Assembly: GCA_902478365.1 (NCBI GenBank) | Contig: CABSKX010000012.1 | Span: 1 to 44,369 of the forward strand | DNA length: 44,369 nucleotides | Direction of reading: 5' to 3' | From: an uncultured Collinsella sp. | Lineage (GTDB): Bacteria; Actinomycetota; Coriobacteriia; Coriobacteriales; Coriobacteriaceae | In this document: positions 15,415 through 23,867 of the stretch, piece by piece | Position numbering within the stretch: the stretch's first letter is position 1 | Layout of the letters: each line of letters begins with the position of its first letter | Notes under the pieces: model-generated | The model's database searches: none | What the model saw: the letters and a program-made list of their open reading frames with translations, nothing else | Told to the model about the DNA's origin: nothing | Made by a program: the position numbers and the translations under genes

Positions 15415-16312
15415 TGCAAAGAAACGTGGTGGATTGGGACGTGGACTCAATGCTTTGGTCTCAGAAGCCGAGTATGAGACCGGCGGTTCGGCTGCATCGG
15501 CTTCAAATGCCGCATCTGAAACAAAACTTCCTATTGAGGATATTGTTCCCAACCCTAATCAGCCGCGAATTAACTTTAACGAAACTGAACTTCGTGAGTT
15601 GAGCGAGTCGATCCAAGAACATGGCGTGTTGCAGCCGTTGTTGGTTCGCAAGCATGGAAACGGCTATGAGATCATCGCTGGTGAGCGTCGTTACCAAGCA
15701 TCAAAGCTTGCTGGTCTTGAGGAGCTGCCTGTCATCATTAAGGAAGTTAATGATGAGGAAATGCTCGCTCTTGCTCTTATCGAGAATCTTCAGCGTTCTG
15801 ATTTGAATCCCGTCGAAGAGGCGAAGGGTTATCGTCAGCTCATTGATGCCAGCGGTATGACGCAGGAGGCGTTATCAAAGGCTGTCAGTAAGTCTCGTTC
15901 GGCAATTACAAATTCACTTCGCTTGCTTGATCTTCCCGAAGTCGTACAGCAGATGATTTTCGAGGGTAAACTTACTGCCGGCCATGCGAGAGCGATCCTT
16001 GCAGTTCCCTATGAGGATGCTCGAATTCGACTTGCTGAGAAGGTTGTTGCAGAAGGCCTTTCCGTCAGAGCGACAGAAAATCTTGCTCCGTTGTTTTCTG
16101 CCGGAGAAACACCTAAGACTCCGAGGCCAGCAACACCTCAGTCATTCAAAAAGGCCGCTCGAGTCCTTCGTCAAGTATTTAACACGAATGTGCGCGTGAA
16201 GAGCTCGCGTGGCAAGAATAAGATTGAAATCGAGTTCAAAGACGAAGAGGAACTCTCCCGTATCCTTGGCGAAATGATTCAATTTGGGCAGGAGGATCAG
16301 GATGAAGAATAA
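15407..16312 (+). CDS. parB: ParB, parS-binding CTPase
   Basis: This 301-aa protein binds parS, clamps and slides on DNA using CTP, and recruits SMC. Visible landmarks are IVPNPNQPRINFNE, the nucleotide-binding GERRYQASKLAG box and ALIENLQRSDLNPVEEA. The helix-turn-helix region follows (TQEALSKAVSKSRSAITNSL). A lysine-rich C-terminal dimerisation part follows. The GTG start lies within the parA end, giving coupled translation. Its own end overlaps the next small gene by 11 nt. Confidence 0.96.
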   Translation: MPSAKKRGGLGRGLNALVSEAEYETGGSAASASNAASETKLPIEDIVPNPNQPRINFNETELRELSESIQEHGVLQPLLVRKHGNGYEIIAGERRYQASKLAGLEELPVIIKEVNDEEMLALALIENLQRSDLNPVEEAKGYRQLIDASGMTQEALSKAVSKSRSAITNSLRLLDLPEVVQQMIFEGKLTAGHARAILAVPYEDARIRLAEKVVAEGLSVRATENLAPLFSAGETPKTPRPATPQSFKKAARVLRQVFNTNVRVKSSRGKNKIEIEFKDEEELSRILGEMIQFGQEDQDEE

Positions 16313-16556
16313 GGTTCTCGCGGCCATTGCGTTGGCAACCACTGTCGCTGCTGGTGCTTTTGTTGGATATAAGCTTGCGACAGATGATGAACTGCGTGGT
16401 CGACTGCTGCGCGGAGCTCAGGATATCGTCGATACATCCAAAAAGAAAATGGATGTGATGACCGAAGATGTCGCCATGCGTACTGCTCAGGTGACTAAGA
16501 ATCCCAAGATTAACCAAGACTGGGTTAACCATCAGTGGGAAAATGTTGGTTATTAG
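16302..16556 (+). CDS. Small membrane-anchored protein, third gene of the parAB operon
   Basis: This is an 84-aa protein of unknown function. The ATG at 16302 has AGGAGG at 16290-16295 inside parB, and the gene overlaps the parB end by 11 nt, so it is certainly co-translated. Residues about 5-25 (VLAAIALATTVAAGAFVGY) form one membrane segment. The remainder is a charged, probably helical stretch (RLLRGAQDIVDTSKKKMDV). It resembles YtxH-like small membrane proteins in layout only. A link to chromosome segregation or membrane attachment is inference from gene order. Confidence 0.8.
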   Translation: MKNKVLAAIALATTVAAGAFVGYKLATDDELRGRLLRGAQDIVDTSKKKMDVMTEDVAMRTAQVTKNPKINQDWVNHQWENVGY

Positions 16557-16586
16557 GTACCTAACAATTACGTGCCTATTTTGAAA

Positions 16587-16624
16587 GGGTCCTTGTCTGA
16601 TTCATGAGACAAGGACCCCTTATT
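16587..16624 (+). terminator. Terminator of the parA-parB operon
   Basis: A perfect 12-bp stem, GGGTCCTTGTCT (16587-16598) with AGACAAGGACCC (16607-16618), has an 8-nt loop and is followed by a T-rich stretch. Confidence 0.85.
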
Positions 16625-16674
16625 TTGGCCATAAAATTAAGTTCACGTAAATCAAGTCCACTAGGATGAAAACA

Positions 16675-16713
16675 AATGAAACAGCCCTGGTTGCATTATT
16701 TACAACCAGGGCT
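16675..16713 (-). terminator. Terminator of rlmN
   Basis: An 11-bp stem, AGCCCTGGTTG (16683-16693) with CAACCAGGGCT (16703-16713), lies about 40 bp past the rlmN stop. On the minus strand it is followed by a U-rich stretch. Confidence 0.7.
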
Positions 16714-16719
16714 GCCGGA

Positions 16720-16735
16720 TGTTTCACATGAAACG
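16720..16735. promoter_or_regulatory. Degenerate parS beside rlmN
   Basis: TGTTTCACATGAAACG differs from the perfect parS at two positions. It lies in the 3' intergenic space of rlmN, 2.1 kb from the main parS cluster. It may be a weak ParB site. Confidence 0.5.
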
Positions 16736-16754
16736 TTATGGGGTGCAGACTCCC

Positions 16755-17807
16755 CTATGCGTTCTTCTGGACCTTGAAACGTTGCTTCAGTTGACCGCAG
16801 GCGGCATTAATATCATTGCCGCGAGAATTACGAATCGTGGTCTCGATGCCACGGGACTCAAGGCGGCGCTGAAGATCCTCAACCTTATGAATCGGAGACG
16901 GCTTGAGCGGGCTGCCCTCGATGTCGTTAAGCTGAATTAGGTTAACGTGGCACAGGGTTCCCTCGCAGAAGTCGCAGAGCGCCTGCATTTCGGGATTCGT
17001 ATCGTTGACGCCTTCGATCATGGCGTACTCATAGGTCGGGCGGCGTCCAGTCTTCTCAGTGTAGAGCTGCAGCGCCTCATGAAGGCGCAGAAGCGTGTGC
17101 TTCTTGACGCCAGGCATAATCTTGTTGCGCGTGGACTGGATGGCGGAGTGCAACGACACAGCGAGCGTAAACTGTTCGGGATTGTCGGCAAACTTGCGAA
17201 TGCCAGGAATAACACCGCTGGTAGAGACAGTAAGGTGACGGGCTCCAATACCGATACCGTCGGGATCGTTAAGGATGCGCAGTGCCTTGAGAACCTCGTC
17301 GTAGTTAGCGAAGGGCTCGCCCTGACCCATGAAAACGACGCTTGTGGCGCGCTCGCCAAAATCATTCGAGACGTGCAACACCTGGTCGACGATCTCTTGA
17401 GCGGTCAGAGAGCGCTTGAGGCCGTTGAGACCGGTGGCGCAAAAGGCGCAGCCCATGCCACATCCTGCCTGGGTGGAAACGCAGACGGAAAGCTTGTTAC
17501 GACGGGGCATACCGACAGTCTCGACGGAAATGCCGTCATGATACTCGAGCAGATACTTGCGCGAGCCGTCCTTGGAAACCTGTTTGGTAAGCTCCGTCGG
17601 CGTGTCGAAGGCAAATGCCTCTTTAAGCTGCTCGCGGAAAGCCTTGGGAAGGTTGGTCATATCGTCAAACGAACAAACGTTCTTCTCAAAGACCCATTCG
17701 ATGAGCTGCTTCGCGCGGAAGGCGGGCTGGCCAAGTTCGGCAACAAGCTCGCGAATATCGTTTTGGCTCAAGTCGCGAATGTCCTGAGATTTAGTCCTGG
17801 GATTCAT
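16755..17807 (-). CDS. rlmN: Dual-specificity 23S rRNA/tRNA adenine-C2 methyltransferase RlmN
   Basis: This is a 350-aa radical-SAM enzyme that methylates C2 of an adenine in 23S rRNA (E. coli A2503) and in some tRNAs. The CxxxCxxC cluster is Cys116, Cys120 and Cys123 (QAGCGMGCAFCATG). The conserved C-terminal Cys337 (NDINAACGQLKQRF), which acts in the methyl transfer mechanism, is present. Its length and the RKYLLEY segment fit the family. It is divergent from ddl. Confidence 0.95.
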   Translation of the reverse strand: MNPRTKSQDIRDLSQNDIRELVAELGQPAFRAKQLIEWVFEKNVCSFDDMTNLPKAFREQLKEAFAFDTPTELTKQVSKDGSRKYLLEYHDGISVETVGMPRRNKLSVCVSTQAGCGMGCAFCATGLNGLKRSLTAQEIVDQVLHVSNDFGERATSVVFMGQGEPFANYDEVLKALRILNDPDGIGIGARHLTVSTSGVIPGIRKFADNPEQFTLAVSLHSAIQSTRNKIMPGVKKHTLLRLHEALQLYTEKTGRRPTYEYAMIEGVNDTNPEMQALCDFCEGTLCHVNLIQLNDIEGSPLKPSPIHKVEDLQRRLESRGIETTIRNSRGNDINAACGQLKQRFKVQKNA

Positions 17808-17822
17808 GGAAGCCTTTCGATT

Positions 17823-17852
17823 TTGGGGAAACGTAGAGGGTATCGCTACAAT
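17823..17852 (+). promoter_or_regulatory. Candidate promoter of ddl-dinG
   Basis: TTGGGG (17823-17828) and TACAAT (17847-17852) are separated by 18 bp. They lie in the rlmN-ddl divergent gap, 40 bp before the ddl start. The -35 box is a partial match. Confidence 0.5.
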
Positions 17853-17892
17853 ATGGTATCAGCTGCAGAAATTATAGAGGAGGAGTCTGCCC

Positions 17893-18858
17893 ATGCCGGG
17901 TAAAAGCCTAGAGAACATGCACGTAGCGGTCTTGGCGGGCGGTCATTCCGCTGAGCGCGAGATCTCGCTCAATTCGGGAAAGAACGTCGTGGTGGCACTG
18001 AAGGAAGCCGGCTACACATCGGTGGAGCTGCTGGACACGGCTGCCGATGACTTTATGGTAACCATGGCGACCGGCGGCTTTGACGTGGCATTTATCGCCA
18101 TGCATGGCGCCGGCGGTGAGGATGGCGCCATGCAGGGTGCCATGGAGACCCTGGGTATCCCCTACACGGCCTCGGGCGTGCTTGCCAGCGCCTGCGGTGC
18201 CGACAAGGAGGTCTCGAAGCTCCTGTACGCCAAGGCGGGCATTCCCATTGCCCCCGGCCTTGCGCTCGAAGTGCGCGATGAAGTCGATATCGATCACATT
18301 GTCGAGGTTTGTGGCGAGCGCTGCTTTGTAAAGCCGGCGGTAAACGGTTCCAGCTATGGCATTTCCCTGGTCCATGAGCCCTCCGAGCTACCTGCGGCAA
18401 TCGCCAAGGCGTTTGAGTACGGCGACAAAGTGCTGGTCGAGAAGTGCATCGAGGGTACCGAGATCACCGTCGGCGTATACGGCGAGGATGACGTGCGCGC
18501 CCTGCCGATCGTTGAGATCCGTAAGCCCGAGAACTGCGAGTTCTACGATCTGGACGTGAAGTATGTGGACCCCACGGATATCCATCGCATTCCGGCACAG
18601 ATTTCGCCCGAGAACTACGCTCGTGCCCAGGAGCTCGCCTGTGCCGCCCATAGGGCACTCGGCTGCCTGGGTATCTCGCGCAGCGACTTTATCGTGAGCG
18701 AGGATGGCCCCGTCATCCTCGAGACCAACACGATTCCCGGCATGACCGATGCGTCGCTGTATCCGGATGAGATCCGCCACACCGACGACATGACGTTCCC
18801 GCAGGTCTGTGACAGCCTGATCCGTATGGGTCTTCGTCGAGCGGGCATTGCATGCTAA
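17893..18858 (+). CDS. ddl: D-alanine--D-alanine ligase
   Basis: This is a 321-aa ATP-grasp ligase making the D-Ala-D-Ala dipeptide of peptidoglycan. Visible are AVLAGGHSAEREISLNSG at the N terminus, FIAMHGAGGEDGAMQG, the ATP-grasp FVKPAVNGSSYGISLV segment and the metal-binding end VILETNTIPGMTDASL. GAGGAGGAG at 17877-17885 supports the ATG at 17893. The last 7 nt overlap the next gene. Confidence 0.95.
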   Translation: MPGKSLENMHVAVLAGGHSAEREISLNSGKNVVVALKEAGYTSVELLDTAADDFMVTMATGGFDVAFIAMHGAGGEDGAMQGAMETLGIPYTASGVLASACGADKEVSKLLYAKAGIPIAPGLALEVRDEVDIDHIVEVCGERCFVKPAVNGSSYGISLVHEPSELPAAIAKAFEYGDKVLVEKCIEGTEITVGVYGEDDVRALPIVEIRKPENCEFYDLDVKYVDPTDIHRIPAQISPENYARAQELACAAHRALGCLGISRSDFIVSEDGPVILETNTIPGMTDASLYPDEIRHTDDMTFPQVCDSLIRMGLRRAGIAC

Positions 18859-21746
18859 TCGAGGACGCGGTTTCGTCAGGAACGCCGCAGTTTGTCATCG
18901 ACTCCTATGCCACGCTTGCCGAGCGCGCCAAAACCCAATCGTTTGGTCTCATCGAGGAAGATGTTATCGTCCTCGATACCGAGACCACTGGTCTTTCGGT
19001 GCAGGACAACGAGCTTATTGAGATATCGGCGGCCCGCCTTTCGGGCCGCGAGATCGTCGACCGCTTCGATACCTTCGTGAATCCCAAACAGCTGATTCCC
19101 GCCGAGATTACCGAACTCACGAGCATTACAAACGCCGATGTGGTGGATGCCCCATCGGCCGTCGAGGCCGTGGCCGCTCTCGCCGATTTTGTCGGCGGCT
19201 GCCCGGTGATTGCGCATAACGCCACCTTCGACCGTTCGTTTATCGAGTCGGTCAAGGGCGGTGTCAACGTCAGCGATATCTGGATTGATTCGCTGGCACT
19301 GTCGCGCATCGCACTTCCGCGCCTGGCCTCGCACAAGCTGTCTTTTATGGCCGACCTGTTTGGCTGTGACTCGGTGTCGCACCGCGCCAACGCCGATGTC
19401 GACGCCCTGTGTGGCGTATGGCGCGTGTTGCTCGTGGCGCTCACCGACTTGCCCCAGGGCTTAATGGCGCGCTTGGCCGACATGCACCCCGACGTACCCT
19501 GGTCCTATCGTCCCATCTTCTCGTTCTTGGCGGGACAGAACCCCGGTTCCATCTTCTCTCTCAGCGCCGCCCGCGCCGACGTACTCAAGGCCGATCGGGC
19601 CGATGATCGCATTGATGCGGACGAGCTGCCGGTCCTTAAGATGCCGAGCCGCGAGGAAATCGAGGCGGACTATGCCCCGGGCGGTCTGGTTAATCGCATG
19701 TATCCCACGTACGAGCCGCGCGATGAGCAAATCGCGATGGCGCTCGAGGTCCGTGACGCGCTCGTTACGGGAACGCATCGCGTGATTGAGGCGGGGACGG
19801 GCGTCGGCAAATCGATGGCCTATCTGGTGCCTTTTGCCGAGGCCGCGCGCCGCAACAGTATCACGGTTGGTATCGCGACTAAGTCAAATAATCTTGCCGA
19901 CCAGCTCATGTATCATGAGCTGCCCAAACTTGCCGAGCAGCTGGAAGGAGGCCTATCGTTTTGCGCCCTCAAGGGCTATGACCACTATCCATGCTTGCGC
20001 AAGCTTGAGCGCATGAGCCGTAGCCAAGTCGAAATTACGACTAAGCGTGATCCTGCCGACACGCTTACGGCAGTCGCGGTCATCATGGCGTACGTGTGTC
20101 AGTCGGCCGATGGCGACCTCGACTCGCTCGGCATTCGCTGGCGCAGCGTCAACCGTCCCGACTTTACGACGGCGTCGCGCGAGTGCGCCCGTCGCCTATG
20201 CCCGTTTTTCCCCGATAAATGCCTGGTCCACGGCGCCCGCCGTCGCGCGGCGCATGCCGATGTGGTGGTCACCAACCATTCCCTGCTGTTCCGCAACGTT
20301 GCGGCCGAGGGCAGAATCTTGCCTCCAATTCGTCACTGGGTGATCGATGAGGCCCACTCCATCGAGCGCGAGGCGCGCCGTCAATGGGCGCGCGTGGTGT
20401 CGGCGGATGAATCGCGCGTTCTGTTTGAGCGCCTGGGTGGCTCGAGCACCGGTGCACTGAGCCAGGTTTCCCGCGATTTGGCAGCTTCGGAGGGCTCTAC
20501 GCTCTACCTGGGTCTAACCGCCAAGGCGACGTCGACGGTTGCGCGCGCGAGCATGGCAATCGCCGATGTGTTTGACGGTGTTCGCGAGCTTGGCCGCCGT
20601 GCGCGCGGGGGCTATGACAATGCGAACCTATGGATTGGCCCCGAGCTGCGCGAATCTGACGACTGGCATGATTTCTTACAGTCGGCCTACACTGCCATCG
20701 ACGCATTGGAACAAGCTGACAAGAGCGTCGACGCGCTGGTGCAAGCCGTCGCCGCCGACAAGCCCGAGGTTGTTGTCGACCTGGGTGATATCTCGCGCCG
20801 CCTACACGAGCTGGTCGAGAACCTCAAGCTCATCATTGACGGTACAGACGAACACTACGTGTACTCGCTGCAAGTCAATCGCAGATTGCGCGCCGGCGGC
20901 GAGTCGATGACCGCGGAGCGCATCGATATTGGTGAGGCCTTGGCAACCGAGTGGCTGCCCGAGGTCCACACGGCTATCTTTGCATCGGCGACCATGACGG
21001 TTTCCAAGAGCTTTGAGCACTTTAACCACGCCGTCGGCCTCGATCGCATCGGTGCCTCGACATCATCGTCGCTGCACTTGGATTCGAGCTACGACTTCGA
21101 TTCGAATATGGCCGTGGTCGTGGCTGGGGATATTCCCGATCCGCGCGATCGTGAGAGCTATCTTTCGGCGCTCGAGCGTGTGCTGGTCGACGCTCATCTT
21201 GCCATGGGCGGCTCGGTGCTCACGCTGTTCACCAACAGGCGTGACATGGAGGAACTGTACGCTCGCGTCGAGCCCAAGATGGCTCGTGCGGGTCTGGAAC
21301 TCAACTGCCAGCAGCGCAACTCGTCTCCTCGCCGTCTGCGCGATCGCTTCATCAACGAACCGACCTCGTCGCTCTTTGCGCTTAAGGCCTTTTGGGAAGG
21401 GTTTGACGCCAGCGGCGAGACACTGCGCTGCGTCATCATCCCCAAGCTGCCGTTCTCGAGCCCCACAGACCCGCTCTCATGCGAGCGCAATCTGCGTGAA
21501 GACCGCGCTTGGGCGCGCTATTCGCTGCCCGAGGCCGTGCTCGAGGTCAAGCAGGCAGCCGGTCGCCTCATTCGCTCATCGACCGATTGTGGCGTACTCA
21601 TCTTGGCCGACCCGCGCCTGGTGACGAAGGGCTACGGCAAGAAATTCTTAACGTCGCTGCCCACGAGTTCCTATCAGCGCATCGAATCGGCACAAATCGG
21701 GCACTATCTACAGCTGTGGCGCGCACGCCACGAGCGGCGCCGCTAA
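18852..21746 (+). CDS. dinG: DnaQ-DinG fusion: 3'-5' exonuclease and Fe-S helicase
   Basis: This is a 964-aa protein with two parts. Residues about 35-195 are a DEDDh exonuclease: VLDTETTGLS, then IAHNATFDRSF and HRANADVDA. Residues about 290-960 form an XPD/DinG-type superfamily 2 helicase. Its Walker A is EAGTGVGKSMAYL and its DEAH box WVIDEAHSIE. Cysteines in YPCLRKL, SRECARRLCPFF and DKCLVHG are in the place of the Fe-S cluster ligands. The C-terminal motif is VKQAAGRLIRSSTDCGV. DinG-type helicases unwind D-loops, R-loops and similar structures in DNA repair. The start overlaps ddl, and the stop overlaps the convergent WYL gene by four bp. Confidence 0.9.
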   Translation: MLIEDAVSSGTPQFVIDSYATLAERAKTQSFGLIEEDVIVLDTETTGLSVQDNELIEISAARLSGREIVDRFDTFVNPKQLIPAEITELTSITNADVVDAPSAVEAVAALADFVGGCPVIAHNATFDRSFIESVKGGVNVSDIWIDSLALSRIALPRLASHKLSFMADLFGCDSVSHRANADVDALCGVWRVLLVALTDLPQGLMARLADMHPDVPWSYRPIFSFLAGQNPGSIFSLSAARADVLKADRADDRIDADELPVLKMPSREEIEADYAPGGLVNRMYPTYEPRDEQIAMALEVRDALVTGTHRVIEAGTGVGKSMAYLVPFAEAARRNSITVGIATKSNNLADQLMYHELPKLAEQLEGGLSFCALKGYDHYPCLRKLERMSRSQVEITTKRDPADTLTAVAVIMAYVCQSADGDLDSLGIRWRSVNRPDFTTASRECARRLCPFFPDKCLVHGARRRAAHADVVVTNHSLLFRNVAAEGRILPPIRHWVIDEAHSIEREARRQWARVVSADESRVLFERLGGSSTGALSQVSRDLAASEGSTLYLGLTAKATSTVARASMAIADVFDGVRELGRRARGGYDNANLWIGPELRESDDWHDFLQSAYTAIDALEQADKSVDALVQAVAADKPEVVVDLGDISRRLHELVENLKLIIDGTDEHYVYSLQVNRRLRAGGESMTAERIDIGEALATEWLPEVHTAIFASATMTVSKSFEHFNHAVGLDRIGASTSSSLHLDSSYDFDSNMAVVVAGDIPDPRDRESYLSALERVLVDAHLAMGGSVLTLFTNRRDMEELYARVEPKMARAGLELNCQQRNSSPRRLRDRFINEPTSSLFALKAFWEGFDASGETLRCVIIPKLPFSSPTDPLSCERNLREDRAWARYSLPEAVLEVKQAAGRLIRSSTDCGVLILADPRLVTKGYGKKFLTSLPTSSYQRIESAQIGHYLQLWRARHERRR

Positions 21747-22660
21747 AGCGGACAGACGAGGGATTTTGCCATATCGCACAGACGCTCTGACAGGGCGGGG
21801 TCATCCAAGATGCGGATGGCCCCGCCTGCTGCGATTACCTGGCTTAACAGCCAGCGTTCGGAGCCGTAGCGCACGTTCACTGTTGAGCAGTCCGCCCCAT
21901 TGGGTTCAATCGACATGATGCCGGGCCAGTCTAGGCGCTCTGCCAAGGCGCGCGGCATGAGAAGCTTCGCGTTCCGCTCCGCCTGGGCGAGGGAGTCGTG
22001 GAGGGTCGCGGGCTCCGGTGCGTGGCGCACGACGGAGTCGTCGGTCAAGACCAGGCCCTCGATTTTATCCATGCGATAGGTACGCTGCTCGTCGACCGCG
22101 ACATCCCAGGCAATCAGATACGTTTGGTCGCCGTTTGTTGTGATGCGCAAGGGGTCGACCAAACGCTCGCGTGCTTGTGCGTCATCCATCGAGCGATACG
22201 AGATGCGGCAGCGAACGCCGTCCCGAATGGCGCAGCTCAGCTGCTGCCAGTGCGATCCGTGGGCGACGGTGTCAAAGACGCGCTGGTTGTAGCCGAGCTC
22301 TTCGGGAAGAAGGGCGTGCCGTATTCGAGCCGCCGCTTGGGGTTCGATCCCCAATGATTCAAGTTCATGGTTGAGCACAGCGCCTTCGGCGGCACTCAGA
22401 CGCAGCGGTAGCACGCGCCCCGCATCACCGGTGAGGACCACGCACTCGCCGCGGCGTTCGCAGATAATACGTGCGCCCGATTCTCGGTCCGCAAGCGTTG
22501 AGACAATCTCGAGAATCTCGTCGAGCGATGCCCCCGTGATATCAAAACGGCTACAAAGCTCGTCTCGTGTCATGCCATTCTCGCCGGCGGCGTAGAGGGC
22601 CTCCATGATGTCGATGGCGCGCGAGAGTCTTTGCTCGCTGGTGAGTTTACGCACGGGCAT
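21743..22660 (-). CDS. WYL-domain transcriptional regulator (PafC-like)
   Basis: This 305-aa protein has an N-terminal winged helix (residues about 5-60, AIDIMEALYAAGENGMTRDE). A WYL sensor domain follows around residues 140-210 (CRISYRSMDDAQARERLVDP, then YLIAWD), with a WCX-like C terminus. The start is the ATG at 22660 (MPVRKLTSEQ), which overlaps the upstream WYL gene by 14 nt. Tandem WYL genes are typical of actinobacterial PafB-PafC, a heterodimeric activator of the DNA-damage response in mycobacteria. No proteasome or pup genes are visible here, so the shared name is structural only. Confidence 0.85.
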   Translation of the reverse strand: MPVRKLTSEQRLSRAIDIMEALYAAGENGMTRDELCSRFDITGASLDEILEIVSTLADRESGARIICERRGECVVLTGDAGRVLPLRLSAAEGAVLNHELESLGIEPQAAARIRHALLPEELGYNQRVFDTVAHGSHWQQLSCAIRDGVRCRISYRSMDDAQARERLVDPLRITTNGDQTYLIAWDVAVDEQRTYRMDKIEGLVLTDDSVVRHAPEPATLHDSLAQAERNAKLLMPRALAERLDWPGIMSIEPNGADCSTVNVRYGSERWLLSQVIAAGGAIRILDDPALSERLCDMAKSLVCPL

Positions 22661-23669
22661 ACTCGTGCACCGTCCTTTCGATGAGGTGATTCCACGCCCG
22701 CTTGAGAGCATCGGGGGCGACAGGCCTCATGCCATCCATGGCATGGGCCATGCAAAACGAGGCTGCGGCCTCAAAGTCGCGTACGTCAACGGTCCATGTC
22801 CAGCCTGCTTCAGTGCGCATGAGTTCGCCTCGTCCGCGCGTGAGACCGCTGATCATATCGGCCTGCGCTTCACGCGCAAACGAGAACGTAGCCGCAACGG
22901 GTGGGCGGTCGGCAAAATCGAACTCAAAGAATAAGTAATCGTTGAGGTTGAAATCCGCAGGAATGGCGTAGGCTTTCGAAGGCCTCCAGGCGCGAATGAT
23001 GCGGTCGCAGCGGAATGTTCTGATATTGTCGGTGGCATTGTCGAGGCCGCAGAAATATGCCGCACCCTCGCGCTCGAACATGCCGTAGACGCAAACGGTC
23101 CGCTCGCGTTGTTCACCGCGTCCGTTTTGGTACAAAAAGCGCAGCGCGCAACGCTCGGCAAAGGCACTCCATACCGCATCGACGGCGGGAGAGCGGCGGA
23201 TCGGTGCCTCTCCTGTCGTCGACATGCCGGTGAGGTAGGCAATCTTGGAGCGAATGTCGGCAAGCGGCGCGGCAAAGGTGGATGAGCCTGCCGCGAGTGT
23301 CTGGTCGATGGCGTTGAGCAGGATGTCGGCATCGTCTGCGGTGATGAGACCGCCCGCGGCAAACGTGTGCTCGCGGTCGATCGTCCACGCGCTCTCCTCG
23401 GTTTCCTGCGCTCCGGCAGCACGAACTTCCCTGATAACGATGCCGCGTTCGAGCAGCTTGTCGCGATCGCGGCGGAACTTGCGCTTGTCTGAGTCGATAT
23501 TGCCCGAGCCGTACCCCAAATCGGAATCCAGGACGATTTGCTCGGTCGTCAGCGGTTCGGGAGAACTGTTGAGTACAAAGAAAAGGTTGAGGATGCGCTG
23601 AGCCGTTTTATCGAAACCGGGCTCGGGTGCACCCTTTTTAATTGTCGCGGTCGCGTCGCTTGCCGTCAT
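22647..23669 (-). CDS. WYL-domain transcriptional regulator (PafB-like)
   Basis: This 340-aa protein has an N-terminal winged-helix region (ILNLFFVLNSSPEPLTTEQI, residues about 28-47) followed by a WYL domain near residues 175-240 (LRFLYQNGRGEQRERTVCVY). It is the first gene of an overlapping WYL pair. The pair converges on the DinG gene, and the 198-bp gap to the next divergent gene should hold its promoter. Function by analogy with PafBC (DNA-damage-linked activation) is plausible but not shown. Confidence 0.83.
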   Translation of the reverse strand: MTASDATATIKKGAPEPGFDKTAQRILNLFFVLNSSPEPLTTEQIVLDSDLGYGSGNIDSDKRKFRRDRDKLLERGIVIREVRAAGAQETEESAWTIDREHTFAAGGLITADDADILLNAIDQTLAAGSSTFAAPLADIRSKIAYLTGMSTTGEAPIRRSPAVDAVWSAFAERCALRFLYQNGRGEQRERTVCVYGMFEREGAAYFCGLDNATDNIRTFRCDRIIRAWRPSKAYAIPADFNLNDYLFFEFDFADRPPVAATFSFAREAQADMISGLTRGRGELMRTEAGWTWTVDVRDFEAAASFCMAHAMDGMRPVAPDALKRAWNHLIERTVHEYARA

Positions 23670-23867
23670 AGAATCCTCGCATGAGAAGGTCGTTTGATGC
23701 CATGATTTTAGTCCGATATGGAGATTAGGCTATATCCTTGTCCGCTCGCGGCGTTAAGATGGCCCGAATTCGGTCGTTTGCGCTCGCTCGGGGTATACTT
23801 TCGACTATATACGGTTCTAATGTGCATGCATTGGGCCTATTTGTCGGATTATGGATGTGGAGCGCAC

